This document shows, piece after piece, positions 25,401 through 36,789 of a stretch of 64,000 nucleotides of DNA (positions are counted from its first letter, which is position 1; the number at the start of each line of letters is the position of its first letter). Made by a program: the position numbers and the translations under genes. Location of the stretch: positions 1 through 64,000 of the forward strand of contig MPNW01000778.1 in assembly GCA_011800805.1 (NCBI GenBank). The letters are read 5' to 3'. Source of the stretch: Hirudo medicinalis. Its lineage: Eukaryota > Annelida > Clitellata > Hirudinida > Hirudinidae. The notes below the pieces were generated by a model. It did not search any database. It worked only from the letters and a program-made list of their open reading frames with translations, and had not been told where the DNA came from.

Positions 25401-28146
25401 GTTATTTTATTTTCCATCTGAGCACAGAAAGCAGAGTGGGTGAGCAATTCAACCCTGAATCTTCTCAACTCCATACAGGTGTTTTTTCAAATTTCAATTT
25501 TCCATTGTTTGTACAAACAGTTGTTGTATTTATATTTTAATTAAATAATTTTTTATTTTAATTTTTAGACAAAACATTTCTTTGACAAAATTTAAATCAA
25601 ACAAACCTCTCGAACAGAGCATCGTCATAACGTCGGGAATGCTGATCGGTTCCATGTTGTGCGCCTGGTATGTGTCGCAGAGGATAGGAGGGTTCACTGT
25701 GGGAGATTACGTCCTATTTGCCTCTTACGTCATTCAACTTTACGCACCCCTCAACTGGTTTGGAACCTATTACAGGTGACATGATAAGCTTGTATTATTA
25801 TTATTATAATTATTATTATTATATTATTACAGGTGACAAGATACAAGATGAGCTTGTATTATTATTATTGTAGTATTGTGTTATTGGAGACAATGTTGTC
25901 GACTGCAACATGGTATTGTTTGGTCGTTCTTAATGCCGATGGGCTTGATAGTTATATAACTGATATTGATAACGTAATTGAGCCAGCTACTTCATTTTTC
26001 TTCATTCATTGCATTATGCAAATAGCCACACAAACACAAGCCACTGGCTACTGATTTATGGATGTGCTTGGAAAAATTGAAGTTATCCAAAAATTCATCA
26101 CAGGGAAAAATTATTTGCTCTGAACCAGAGATGGCGCCAAATCGCAATAATTGCAAAAGATTTTAACAATTTTACGCATTTTTAACTTAATATAAATAAT
26201 AAAATTAAGATTTTAAAATCATGTAATTATATGAAAAATATAAAAATATAATAACAATAAAATATTTATTATTTTAGAAAGTCATTAAAAATACTTGATA
26301 TTCAGAATGATCCAGCAGTCTTTCATTGACATGGAAAACATGTTTGATTTGCTTCAGGAGGAGAAAGAGGTCTCCATTTGTTTAAATTGTTTTAAAAAAA
26401 TTAATAATACAAGTTGAGTCACTAATCATTCAAATGATTATTTCGATGCAATTAATTCATCCAACTTGCTTCTGCCATGAATGCATCGTGATTTTACAGG
26501 TCAAGGACGATGATTATGCATTAGCCCTGGTCGTCAAGAGCGGTCAAATTGAGTTCAACAATGTGTCTTTTCACTATAGGCCCGAGTGAGTTCGGCAGTG
26601 GATAGTGAAAAAAAGCAAAATTTAGCAAAATTAAGTCGTTTCTTAATTCATTATTTGTTTCTCCCAGGAAACCGATCCTGAAGAACGTGTCGTTTGTCGT
26701 TCCACCCGGTAAGACCTACGCACTTGTCGGTCCTTCGGGAGCTGGAAAGAGCACCATAATCAGACTCCTGTTCAGGTTCTATGACGTCCAGTCTGGAAAT
26801 ATACTCATCGATGGACAGGATATTAGCAAGGTGAACAATGAGATTGATTATTGAAACAGTATTTTTTTAATATCAATATTTTTGATTATCAATGTTTTTG
26901 TATATCAATGTTTTTGATTATCAATGTTTTTGTATATCAATGTTTTTTGAATATGAGTGTGGTTGTTGTTGATTGTTTAAGGGAAATATTTGGTTATTGG
27001 TTGTGGAATGCTTATCATTGATTGTCCCAAGCTTGGTTTTAATGTTTAACTATTTCTGAAGTTCTATGGCTCTCTTTTTGATTGTGTTTATCAGGTTAAA
27101 CAGAACTCTTTGAGATCCACTATTGGCGTTGTGCCGCAGGATACGGTCCTCTTCAACAATGACATCGAGTGAGACTTTTGTGAACCACTGGCTTGGAATG
27201 ATTTTTTAAATTTTAAAATATTAAATAAATCAAGTAAAATAATTAAAATATAAACTGATGGTAATGAAAGGTACAATATAAAGTATGGAAGAGTCGGTGC
27301 TACCTTCGAAGAAATTCAGGAAGCAGCAAAGGTGGCTGAAATTCATGACAGGATTTTGTCCTTTCCTGATGGTCAGTTTATCCAGTTTATCCTCAAATGA
27401 TTCTATTCAGAATAATAAGAGTCACAAAATTGAAACAAAACTTTATTTCAATAAATAATTATGAAACAAATGAGTAGAATAGACTTGATTTTGTGATAAT
27501 TTTAATTATAGTTATTCTTGGTAGGTTACAGAACCATGGTTGGTGAGAGAGGTTTGAAGTTGAGTGGAGGTGAGAAGCAGAGAGTGGCAATTGCAAGGAC
27601 TGTACTCAAAGCACCAATCTTTGTCCTACTTGATGAGGTTGATCACTTGTAACCACAAATCAANNNNNNNNNNNGCTGGTATCTCTTTAAAATTGACACT
27701 TGTCGTCTGCATGAAAAGGCTACCTCAGCCCTGGACACACAAACTGAGAGACAGATCCAGACTTCCTTGTCCAAAGTTTGTGAGAACAGAACCACAATCA
27801 TTGTTGCCCACAGACTGTCTACGATCATCCATGCAGACAAAATAATTGTGCTCAAAGATGGATCCATTGTTGAGAGTGGCAGGTACTTGATCCATGATTA
27901 CAGGTGGAATGAAGTTGTGTCATGTTGTTGTTATTGTTATTGTGCAGGCATGAAGAGTTGCTGCAGAATGAAGGAGGTGTTTACGCAGACATGTGGAACC
28001 AGCAGCTCACAAAGCATGAAGACCAGGAAAACGGTGCACCGGCAAGTAAAGTTGATGCTACTGTTGTTCCGCTGGACGATCTTAATACCACTGACAACAA
28101 TCCCAGCACTAACAACATCGAAAATGGACCATATTTCTTGGTTTAA
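18471..28146 (+). CDS. ABCB6: ABCB6-type ABC transporter, copy 1, complete (20 exons)
   Basis: ABCB6 is a half-transporter that dimerises in mitochondrial and endolysosomal membranes and is linked to porphyrin/heme transport. Exons: 18471-18763, 18829-19035, 20002-20140, 20495-20711, 21237-21392, 21742-21844, 22513-22602, 22969-23090, 23360-23469, 24457-24522, 25428-25478, 25618-25775, 26306-26369, 26500-26585, 26668-26830, 27095-27168, 27271-27371, 27525-27637, 27719-27882, 27948-28146. Phases agree and total 891 residues (human 842). Exons 1-3 encode the extra N-terminal membrane domain (TMD0), 4-13 the six-helix transporter core, 14-20 the ATPase. Visible motifs: Walker [10 protein letters not shown] (residues 642-650), Q-loop VVPQD (Q690), signature LSGGEKQ (746-752), Walker B IFVLLDEATSALD across the exon 18/19 junction, and H-loop VAHRLS (H802). 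All catalytic residues are present. Eleven Ns lie in intron 18. Introns carry microsatellites and two SINE-like insertions. The name rests on close match along the whole length, including TMD0. Confidence 0.95.
21130..21235. repeat. (ATT)n microsatellite in ABCB6-1 intron 4
   Basis: ATT units with a few ATC and GTC variants run almost up to the 3' splice site of exon 5, leaving only a TTTCAG after the array. Confidence 0.85.
21883..22063 (+). repeat. SINE-like repeat family 1, copy B, in ABCB6-1 intron 6
   Basis: Head TCGGCCAAATGGG, middle AACAGTCGTAATATG, then two successive CTATATAAAT blocks and the end ATGAACTACATTTACATT, followed directly by an (ATT)n tail to about 22140. It shares this double-block form and end with copy C (30050). 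A (ATC)n tract at about 22455-22490 lies further along the same intron. Confidence 0.75.
23540..23695. repeat. Degenerate 12-to-15-bp tandem repeat in ABCB6-1 intron 9
   Basis: Units of the type AATTAATGTCATAA recur about ten times with drift (GTC, GTA and ATC variants). Another T-rich tandem repeat, with a period of about 30 bp built on ATCAATGTTTTTG, occupies about 26868-26950 in intron 15. Confidence 0.75.
25225..25310 (+). repeat. SINE-like repeat family 2 (tRNA-derived), copy 1, in ABCB6-1 intron 10
   Basis: The sequence around GGGGTTCGAGTCCTGC is a tRNA T-arm with a 7-bp stem and a good box B. The following GGGAGCACCGACCTAACC matches the copy at 58678-58799 (GGGAGCGCCGTCCTAATC) beyond the end of the tRNA part, so both belong to one SINE family rather than being independent tRNA relics. 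The tRNA 5' half is degraded. Confidence 0.55.
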
Positions 28147-29176
28147 TCTCACTTCTTAGATTCTCTGGCTTAATGATCGACCTTGAGTTCGCACTTGACT
28201 TGTTTTACAAAATTCTCGACTAACAGTAGGAATTGTCTTATCTTTACCCGACCTTCCTTGTTAGGTGATGATTCGTCTCGTGAACTTTGCAGCTTGTGCT
28301 TGATTAATCTTTATTGATTTTAACTACCTAACTGTTAATGACTTGTAAAACTTTATTTTTGTTTTTCACATGCTGGTTAAAGTGGTGTAGTTGCTGTTTC
28401 AGGAGTTGCAGATCACTCTGCATCTATGGTGTATCTTCCCTCAAGGAATGTTTTTAAAAAGGAATTCATGAGGAAAAAACTATTACTGCCTGTTTGATTT
28501 TACACGAATGTTCCTTGGGATGATTTTCCATTTACACTGTTTACCTCTAGATTTTGAATGGATGTCAGGCTGGATTGATGGTCACTTTTACCACTCGCCA
28601 TTTAACGGTCGGAGCCAAGGGCCTGGTATCCACCCGATCTCCGATATATTTGAATACATAATTTGTTTTGTTTTAATTTTATGACTCTTATTATTCTGAA
28701 TAGAATCATTTGCTTTAACGAATCGAGATTGAATCTATTTTATTTAGAGCAGATGCCGGTCTAAAATGTGTTTCTAAGAAATGTCAGCCTGCAAACTTAG
28801 TTGTAATTGGGACGTAATTAAACAAAACTCGTTTTTAAGGTTTGTGCGCTGAGCGTCAGATGTGAAGCCAAAAATGTGTTGCTCCTCATCTGGACATTTT
28901 TAGGTCTTCGAAATAGCTAAAGCTTACTAATAGCTTATATATTGGCTAAAGTTTATTTGCTCATTAAAATTAAAGTACTTATTTATTATTTGTTCCTAAT
29001 GCCCCAAGGGCGCATTAAACGACGAACAACAACCTCATTTTGTAAACAAGCAGTTTTTTTTTTATCACCTGAGTTATATTGTTAACTCATAGCCTTCGTT
29101 GGAAGCTTGAATAAAATTATAGTTTGCGGTGAATTAGAATTACTTACAGTCACCAAGAATTGTATGCATAAGAGCC
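28147..29176 (+). other. Spacer between the two ABCB6 copies
   Basis: About 1 kb without exons or recognised repeats. It holds the 3' UTR of copy 1 and the promoter of copy 2; no clear signal for either was found. Confidence 0.5.
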
Positions 29177-30049
29177 ATGGTAACTTTTTGTAACTCTGAG
29201 GCAGATATAACCCCCCTATGGATTTGGGGGGGATTTTCACCATGTTTCTTTTACATAGTTTTTCCAACAACCCATTTGATAATTGTAATAATCTCAGGAG
29301 TCTTTAGGCTTTCTTTCAAGCCAAGATTTTCGCCAAGAATCAGATTAAATGAACTTTTGAAGTTCTGGCTTATTAGATTTTACCTCATGGTTTTTGTAGT
29401 TCTGATAATGCATCCTTTGTTAGAACTAGGTCTGGAAGCTTTAATCAACAAGAGCGTTTTTGGGTAGTAATTTTTATTTAAATGAATTTGTATAAAGTTT
29501 TAATATTATATTCACTTTAATAATATTTTTATAATATTTTTATTCACTGCAGGTACCAGCTCATCTGCTGCTTTTCCAGCAGTTGTTCATGGTTAATATC
29601 TTTATTGATAATGGTTGTTGATCTAAAACGGATGGCTAACCATGAGCATGCGAAAAGTCACAGCTGGGCTATGCTTGTACCAATAACACTGGCATTCATT
29701 ATTGAAAACCTAAAGTTTATGTCATTCTCCAGTGAATTGTGGTTCTTTATTAAGAGGAGGTCTGCTTGTTTCTGGCAGAGTTGTGAATCTTTTTCTCCCA
29801 ATTTATTACAAAAAAATAGGTAAGCTGAAAACATATCATGCTGGCTTCTGCATTGTTACAGATTAAATGGGTTGTTTTTCATCCTAGTTGAAAGTTTGAC
29901 ACCAAACAACCGCACCTCTGGAGCAGACATCAATGAACAACCTTCTGATGTCGAGTTCCGATGGGACTACATACTCACCTATTTGGCACTGTGGTTCCTT
30001 CAAGGGGGAGGATTGGGTTTGTTAAAATCAACAATCGATTAGTCGACAT

Positions 30050-30221
30050 TAATGTAGTTCATTTATATAGCACCATATGCATAGCGTCAGAGGCGCTTCT
30101 TGTTAACCATTTATATGGCGCTCCTTCCAAAGGGCGCTTGTGGTTCGAACACGACACATTACGACTGTTGCCATTACCGCCGTATGCAGGAACGCAACCC
30201 ATTTGGCCAACCTGCACGCCA
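30050..30221 (-). repeat. SINE-like repeat family 1, copy C, in ABCB6-2
   Basis: On the minus strand it reads GGTTGGCCAAATGGGTTGCG, then AACAGTCGTAATG, then GTGTTCGAACC (a good box B), then two TATATAAATG-type blocks and ATGAACTACATT. It is inserted in the intron between the exons at 29888 and 30266. This copy has the best preserved box B. Confidence 0.8.
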
Positions 30222-32302
30222 TTAGCAAACTAGCATCTTAAATGATAGATATTTGTGCAATTTAGGATCTGTAGGGTTCCTGAATGGCCTAAGGTCTTTC
30301 CTTTGGACGTGGGTTCAACAGTATGCCATCAGAACTACAGAGGTTCAACTTTTCAGTCACTTGCATTCGTTAGTGAAATATCTTTGGAATGATCAAATAT
30401 ATAGCAGAATGAGTTCTTTTGAAGGCAGCTTTTTGAAAATCTATATCTTCCTGTTATGGATCAATTTTGATAATGATGTTGCATACAAAATGTTGCTGAA
30501 AGTATGTTTGAACCAAAACAGGTTATCCCTGAGGTGGCACATGAGCAGAAAGACCGGTGAAGTTCTCAGGATTGTGGATAGAGGAACAACCAGTGTCAAC
30601 AACTTGCTTAAGTGCTCGAGCATTATTTTAACAAATAAATAAACTAGTCTTGCAGAATGTTATTGTTTATAATTTTTATTTTAATGTTTAATAAATGAAA
30701 TTTGGAGAACAAAAATGTGCATGTAATGAATAAAATTTCCACTGTTCTTCAGCTACATGATCTTCAATGTCATGCCTACAATTACTGATGTCATCATTGC
30801 CATCATCTTCTTCCTGATATCATTTAATAATTGGTTTGCCATCATCATTTTTGTCACAATGTCCATCTACCTTGGTGAGGTTACTAAAAGATTGTTTTTG
30901 GTTAAAATGGTAGAATTTTAATAATACAACAGTAATTGTTGCTTTTTGACAACATATTTAGTAAAAGCATACATTAATTTAGATTAAAATACATTCAATA
31001 TCCTGAATCAGCAATCTGTTTTGTTCAAATTCTGTTTCTTCTCCTCTAGTGGTCACAATAGCTGTCACAGAATGGAGGACAAAGTTCAGGAAGAGAATGA
31101 ACAAATTGGACAACGAGATGAATGCAAGAGCTGTCGATTCTCTCCTCAATTTTGAAACTGTTAGGTTTATGATTTGTAACTTTTGAAAATCATTGGAATT
31201 TAAATTTAAGATTTTCATTGAATCTTTTGTTTTACATGATGAAGGTAAAATATTATGGAGCTGAGGATTTTGAGGTGGGGAGGTATAAGGAAGCATTTAA
31301 AGATTTCCAGGTAATGAATTTCTTATGATTTAAAATTCCCTGTTTAATTTATGATGTTACATTTAAAAGAAAAACTTCTTGTCATATGCATGTCATATGG
31401 TAAATATGAATCTGCTGTCTTTTAGAAAGCAGAGTGGATTAGCAACTCAACATCAAATCTTCTAGACTTTCTTCAGGTTAAATAATAAAAATAAAATTTT
31501 TAATTCCTGTTCTAGCAGTTAATTTTAACTTCACAGATATTGTAATAATTTGTAGAACATAGTCATAACAGGAGGAATGTTGGTGGGGTCGTTGCTCTCA
31601 GCCTGGTATGTCTCCAAATCAAAACTGACCGTTGGAGATTATGTCCTCTTTGCTTCCTATATGATACAACTCTGTTCTCCTCTCAATAGCTTTGGAACTT
31701 ACTACAGGTTGCTTGATGGTGTTTATAATTCTTATTTTGGATTATTTATTACTGGATTATATTTACAAAAAATAATATTTGACTTGTTTTTAACCTCATT
31801 AAACAAAGAATGATACAAAAGTCTCTCATTGACATGGACAACATGTTTGAACTTCTTGATGTTGAACATGAGGTTTGATTTTCATGAATAAAATATATTA
31901 TAAAACTTATAAAATATTGATAATATTTTTAATTTAGCTATTGTCACAGTGAAGCAAATATTGTTAAGTCTAATCTAATGCATCATTCTCAAAACCAAAT
32001 TGGCATCTTTGTAGTTGTATTTATGGGCTACCAGAGAGCATAATCTATTGCAATGTTTTTTACAGGTGAAAGATGTTGACAATGCACCTGATCTGTCAGT
32101 CACTGAGGGACAAATAGAATTTAAAAACATTTCATTTCACTACCGACCAGAGTAAGCTTTGATACTTGCTTTTGATACAAAAACTTTTTGTAACAAAATC
32201 TGCATAGACTCGTTAGATGACAATTCTTTTTGTAAAAATTTCCATTTAGTTAATCACTAATTTTAAAGGGTTATTATTATTATTATTAAAATTGACAAAT
32301 GC

Positions 32303-32516
32303 GTGCAGCATGCAGGTTGGCCGAATGGGTTGTGTTCCTGCATATGGTCGTAATAGCAACAGTTATAATGTGTTGTGTTCACAACCCAGCCTGCACTGCC
32401 AGGGAGCGCCCTGGGGTAGGGGCGCTATATAAATGGTGGATCGATTAACATCCATTAGCCTTCACATCCCATTTGGATACAAAAGGCACTCAAAAGATCG
32501 GCTAAATACAAAAATA
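32303..32516 (+). repeat. SINE-like repeat family 1, copy D, in ABCB6-2
   Basis: A full copy with head GGTTGGCCGAATGGGTTG, middle AACAGTTATAATGTG, GGGGCGCTATATAAATGG and tail ending GATCGGCTAAATACA. It ends only about a dozen bases before the 3' splice site of the Walker A exon, so it has replaced most of the original splice-site-proximal intron. Confidence 0.8.
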
Positions 32517-33885
32517 AAAACTTTTTCAGCAAAGAAATCCTGAAGAACATGTCGTTTGTCGTTCCACCCGGTAAGACCTACGCACTCGTCGGTCCTTCGG
32601 GAGCTGGTAAGAGCACCATAATCAGACTCCTGTTCAGGTTCTATGACGTCCAGTCTGGAAATATACTCATCGATGGACAGGATATTAGCAAGGTGGAACA
32701 TTGACAGATTTCAGGATTTTTTTTAAAAATAAATGTTAAATTTATTAAATATGTTGAATTATATATTATTTTATATTTTAAAAACTGTCACAAATAATAT
32801 TTCAGGTAAGGCAGAAGTCATTGAGAAGTTTCATAGGTGTGGTACCACAAGATACTGTTCTCTTTAACAATGATATCGAGTAGGATATTTTTTTAATAAT
32901 ATTTTGTGTTAAAATTTGTGTATAATTATTTGCATTATCTTTGAATTATAAATCATAATACCATTGCATTTCAATTCAAATATTGATAATATTCTGAAGA
33001 ACCATTATTAATATATTGTTACATAATATGTCTTAGGTACAACATCAAGTATGGAAAGGTAAGATCCACATTTGAGGAGATACAAAATGCTGCGAAAGTT
33101 GCTGAAATTCATGACAGGATTTTATCATTTCCAGATGGTTGGTCTTGAAATTATGTGAATACAAAAATGCATTTTTATAATTGAACGAATAAGAAATATT
33201 GCATTGTGTAACAAACATTATGTAATTATTGTAATTGCCTACTCTGTTATTATGAATAAATAAAAACATTGTAGTTATGGAAATATATTTCACATAAGTA
33301 GTAATATAGAATTCTCAATCTGTATCTCATTTTTAACAGGTTATGGAACTTTGGTTGGTGAGAGAGGTTTGAAGTTGAGTGGAGGTGAGAAGCAGAGAGT
33401 GGCAATTGCAAGGACTGTACTCAAAGCACCAATCTTTGTCCTACTTGATGAGGTTGATCACTTGTAACCACAAATCAANGCTGGTATCTCTTTAAAATTG
33501 ACACTTGTCGTCTGCATGAAAAGGCTACCTCAGCCCTGGACACACAAACTGAGAGACAGATCCAGACTTCCTTGTCCAAAGTTTGTGAGAACAGAACCAC
33601 AATCATCGTTGCCCACAGACTGTCTACGATCATCCATGCAGACAAAATAATTGTGCTGAAAGATGGATCCATTGTTGAGAGTGGCAGGTACTTGATCCAT
33701 GATTACAGGTGGAATGAAGTTGTGTCATGTTGTTGTTGATGTTGTTATTGTTGTTGTGCAGGCATGAAGAGTTGCTGCAGAACGAAGGAGGTGTTTATGC
33801 AGACATGTGGAACCAGCAGCTCACAAAACTTGAGGACCAAGATGAACATAATTTAAATAATGTTAACATGCTTGAAGTGGCCTAA

Positions 33886-35100
33886 AACATTAATAATATA
33901 TTTACAATGCTTCGAGATTTTTGCCAATGCCAAGATCACCTGTTAATGTGTTTTTAGGAATGAGCAAATCTAATTCGGTGAGAATTGGTCAGTAATTTGT
34001 TTGCATTTAATGCCACTTTCTATGCAAATAATTCTTTTTAAATTAATTCGTTTTTATTTTATCTCCATTTTGTCAGCATGGACTGCTGGAAGCAAGAGTT
34101 TTATTAACGAGACTAAACACCATTTCAGCCTGTGGAACAGCCAAGTGCAAAATGAAAACTGAATATCCAATCAAGAATCAGATAAAAATAATGAAGAATG
34201 GTTTAGCTATATGGGAGGCCATTTCTGTTCACTTAACATTTTCAATTATAGGCTCTCAAGTTTTCAGTAAGGGCTATAATCATAGAGATGGGCAGTCAAT
34301 AATTTAGGCATGATCGGGATGGGCCACCTCACCATAGAGGGCCTCCACCAACCAAATAAAAACATTTCGACTTGCATTTAAGATTTATTGCAGTCGCAAA
34401 TGACGCGTGTACTCAAAGGATCCTCACCCGGATTGTCGGACTCTAGGTGAGACAATCGATCACTTCACATCGATGTGCGAAGTCTATTCTTTATGAGTTT
34501 CATCTTTAAGAACGAACGATCCTCAGTAAAATTGCTGACCAATAGCACAGGTACGGAGTGCTATCTCCATGTCGGAAGCGATCCCTGAGCTGAAACACAT
34601 CCAATGTCACATTCGTGAGAAGTCAAATGAGGTGGCTTATTCAAAAGGTGTATTTGATTTATTTTGTAAGACCTGAAAAGAATTATTATCTTTATATTCC
34701 TTAAAACTACTATCACTAAGCACTTTAACTCTTGCTATCATTAACTAGGTACTTTGCTGATAGTAACGCATGCACTTCAAAAAAGAAATAAATAAATGAA
34801 ATGAAACAAAATCAACGTCACAAAAATCATCGAACAAAATTGTTGTACTGTGATGAGGCAATATCCATGAAATACTGACTGTTGTAAACCTATCAAATTT
34901 AAGCGATATATTGACCGTTAATCCTACAATCTTATAAGATAATATAATAATATATAAGATAATATAACAATCTTATAATCTTATTAATCTTATCATTTAT
35001 GAGAAGCTTATCATGGGTTCAAATTAAAACGAATTTGCTTTTCAACCTTTCAATCAACGCATTGGATGACAGTTCTCAGTCATTTTGTAATTAGTTACTA
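33886..35100. other. Intergenic stretch after ABCB6-2
   Basis: No exon recognised. Near 34305-34345 is a TAGGCATG/TCGGGATGGGCCA motif also seen near 7636. The rest is unassigned AT-rich sequence. Confidence 0.45.
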
Positions 35101-35107
35101 ATCTTAC

Positions 35108-35889
35108 TACTCTGGAATTAATATTTTGCAGTTCTCGCAAGACGTCGTCAAGCATTGCAGGAGTCAATGCATGAGAAATGAGTGGAATCTGAAATGGGGC
35201 TTCAAAAGGAAATCAAAACAGCTTTAATCATTCTCCTTTAAGCCTAGAAATAAAACTTTGTGATCTACTTGGATTAATTTCTTGAGGAAGAGGAGCTCGT
35301 TGCCAACGTCCTGGTACTGGATGAAGCGGAGTCAGATGAGGGAGAGTGCTGAAAGGGTTTAAAATTGTCGTATTTAGCGTGCTGATTTAGCTCGGACGGT
35401 TGAGTTCCGTAACAACATCATAATGACATAGCAAAATAACAATAGCAATATCCATAATAACAGCAAAATAACAGCAAAATAACAGCAACGTAACAAGCAG
35501 CATTCGCATGGTTTGTTTTAATAGATTTTCACCCTTATGTAGAAATCACATTTAAATTTTTGTTGTTACTACAAAAAATCATCGAATTCCTTCAAGCCAA
35601 ATAAATCTATTAATAAAGTGAAAAAAATATAAAAAAAAAACATTTTATGAAAGTACACCTTTGTAACTTGTTTGTACCTGCTGTGAGTGTGAAGACTCAG
35701 CTAAAAACGGTTTTGTCTCCCGGAGGACAGCTTTAAGCCATACTGCAGCCAATCAATGAGAACATCAACGTATTTCCATTGACTTCTACTGATTGCAACA
35801 TTATCCCGTTGGTGATTGAAAGGTGGGGACTCCATGTAAGCTCCACGTTGAGACGTGATTTCTTCCAGGCGATTGGTTAAATCATTTCG
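35108..35889 (-). pseudogene. Relic of a CAP-like cluster gene (orphan exons)
   Basis: Three stretches on the minus strand resemble exons of the cluster genes. At 35701-35889 is a 62-codon frame after a 3' splice site (NRLEEITSQ...KYVDVLIDW) resembling the module-3 exon of gene B (NRLEDECLR...KFVDIL). At about 35280-35348 is a Pro/Ser-rich linker-like stretch. At 35108-35188 is an exon reading ISHALTPAMLDDVLREL, like the HALTPEMF exon of gene C, flanked by good splice sites. No signal-peptide exon or final Cys exon was found and phases do not join cleanly. Upstream DNA at about 36240-36385 resembles the 5' flanks of genes A and B, so this is likely a decayed fifth copy. Confidence 0.5.
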
Positions 35890-36661
35890 CTTAAATGAAA
35901 TTTAATACGTTCAAAATATGGTTGCTAATTTTCAGGTAAGTTTAACAATGATTCTTAGACGAACCAACGGTAAAATTATGTTTTATTATTTGAATATGAC
36001 TCGTTTCAGGTTGTATCTGTCAAGTTTATTTCATTCAACCCTTCAAAATATTAAATAAATGAAGAATCAATATTTCTCATTAGCTTCCTGATCATCGTAT
36101 GAAAAATAATTTCTATGATGTGTTCCTCAAACTCGTCCATAGGAGAGCAATTCAATTTTTTATGAAATTACTATTTCAATGTAATCAAGTGTATTTTTTA
36201 AGCTACCTGGTTGCTTGAGTGTTTGACGTAAAACCAATTTCCAGGAAATCCCGTTTGCCACCTCTTTTGAGAAAATGCTTCCTCAGACGTAAAAACCATC
36301 TTGTTTAATTTGCACATAGGATAAATACCTATTAATGCTTATTAAAATAAATACCATTATTTCATTCCCACGACCAGTCAGATATTGGCATAATTATTTG
36401 AACAGTTATTTTTGATAAGTTGGGTAGCCGATGATCGACCATAGTGCTTAGCAGATTGCACGGTGGTCGATCACGGGGTTGGCCGCAGGTCGTAGGAGGG
36501 GTCGCGTCGACCAGGAGGTTGACGTTTTTTTGAATAATTTTGGATAAAGAGAGTATGGGTATGGGGTACAAGAGTGTGTGAGGGTCAAGGTTGGAGAGGG
36601 GGTGAGGTTTATATTTTCAAATTTCAAGTAAATTTCAATTTGAATTTATAAACATTTAAAA

Positions 36662-36782
36662 GTGCAGGTTAGTCCAATGGGTTGGGTTCTGCATGCGGCG
36701 GTAATGACAATAGTCGTAATGTGTCGCGTTCACAACCCAGGTTGTGTCTTCACATCCTATTGGAAAGATCGGCTAAATAGAA
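36662..36782 (+). repeat. SINE-like repeat family 1, copy E (shortened)
   Basis: Head GTTAGTCCAATGGGTTGGG, middle AATAGTCGTAATGTGTCGCG and CACAACCCAG, then a direct jump to CACATCCTATTGGAAAGATC and GGCTAAATAG. The GCGCTATATAAAT block is missing, apparently by internal deletion. Confidence 0.7.
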
Positions 36783-36789
36783 AAATATA

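Larger units (their letters stand above)
29177..33885 (+). pseudogene. ABCB6: ABCB6-type transporter, tandem copy 2, with internal deletion and frameshift
   Basis: Exons match copy 1 in order and phase: 29177-29463, 29553-29819 (fusion), 29888-30016, 30266-30368, 30522-30611, 30753-30874, 31050-31159, 31245-31310, 31426-31476, 31556-31707, 31809-31872, 32066-32151, 32530-32692, 32806-32879, 33037-33137, 33340-33452, 33524-33687, 33762-33885. All ATPase motifs are intact ([27 protein letters not shown]). Exon 3 and most of exon 4 are absent. The end of exon 2 (FFIKR) runs straight, at about 29758, into DNA matching the last third of exon 4 (GRVVNLF), one base out of frame. Continuing into exon 5 meets a stop. 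Lost is the end of TMD0, the linker and the first core helix. A 19-nt removal (29759-29777, GT...AG) would restore frame but is too short for a normal intron. Either this is a young pseudogene, or the assembly dropped DNA here. Every other exon is open, which suggests recent loss or an assembly fault. Confidence 0.8.

Noticed and set aside
29759..29777. 19-nt intron restoring ABCB6-2
   Set aside because: Far below the shortest introns seen in this window (about 50-65 bp) and it lies in sequence homologous to coding exon 4.
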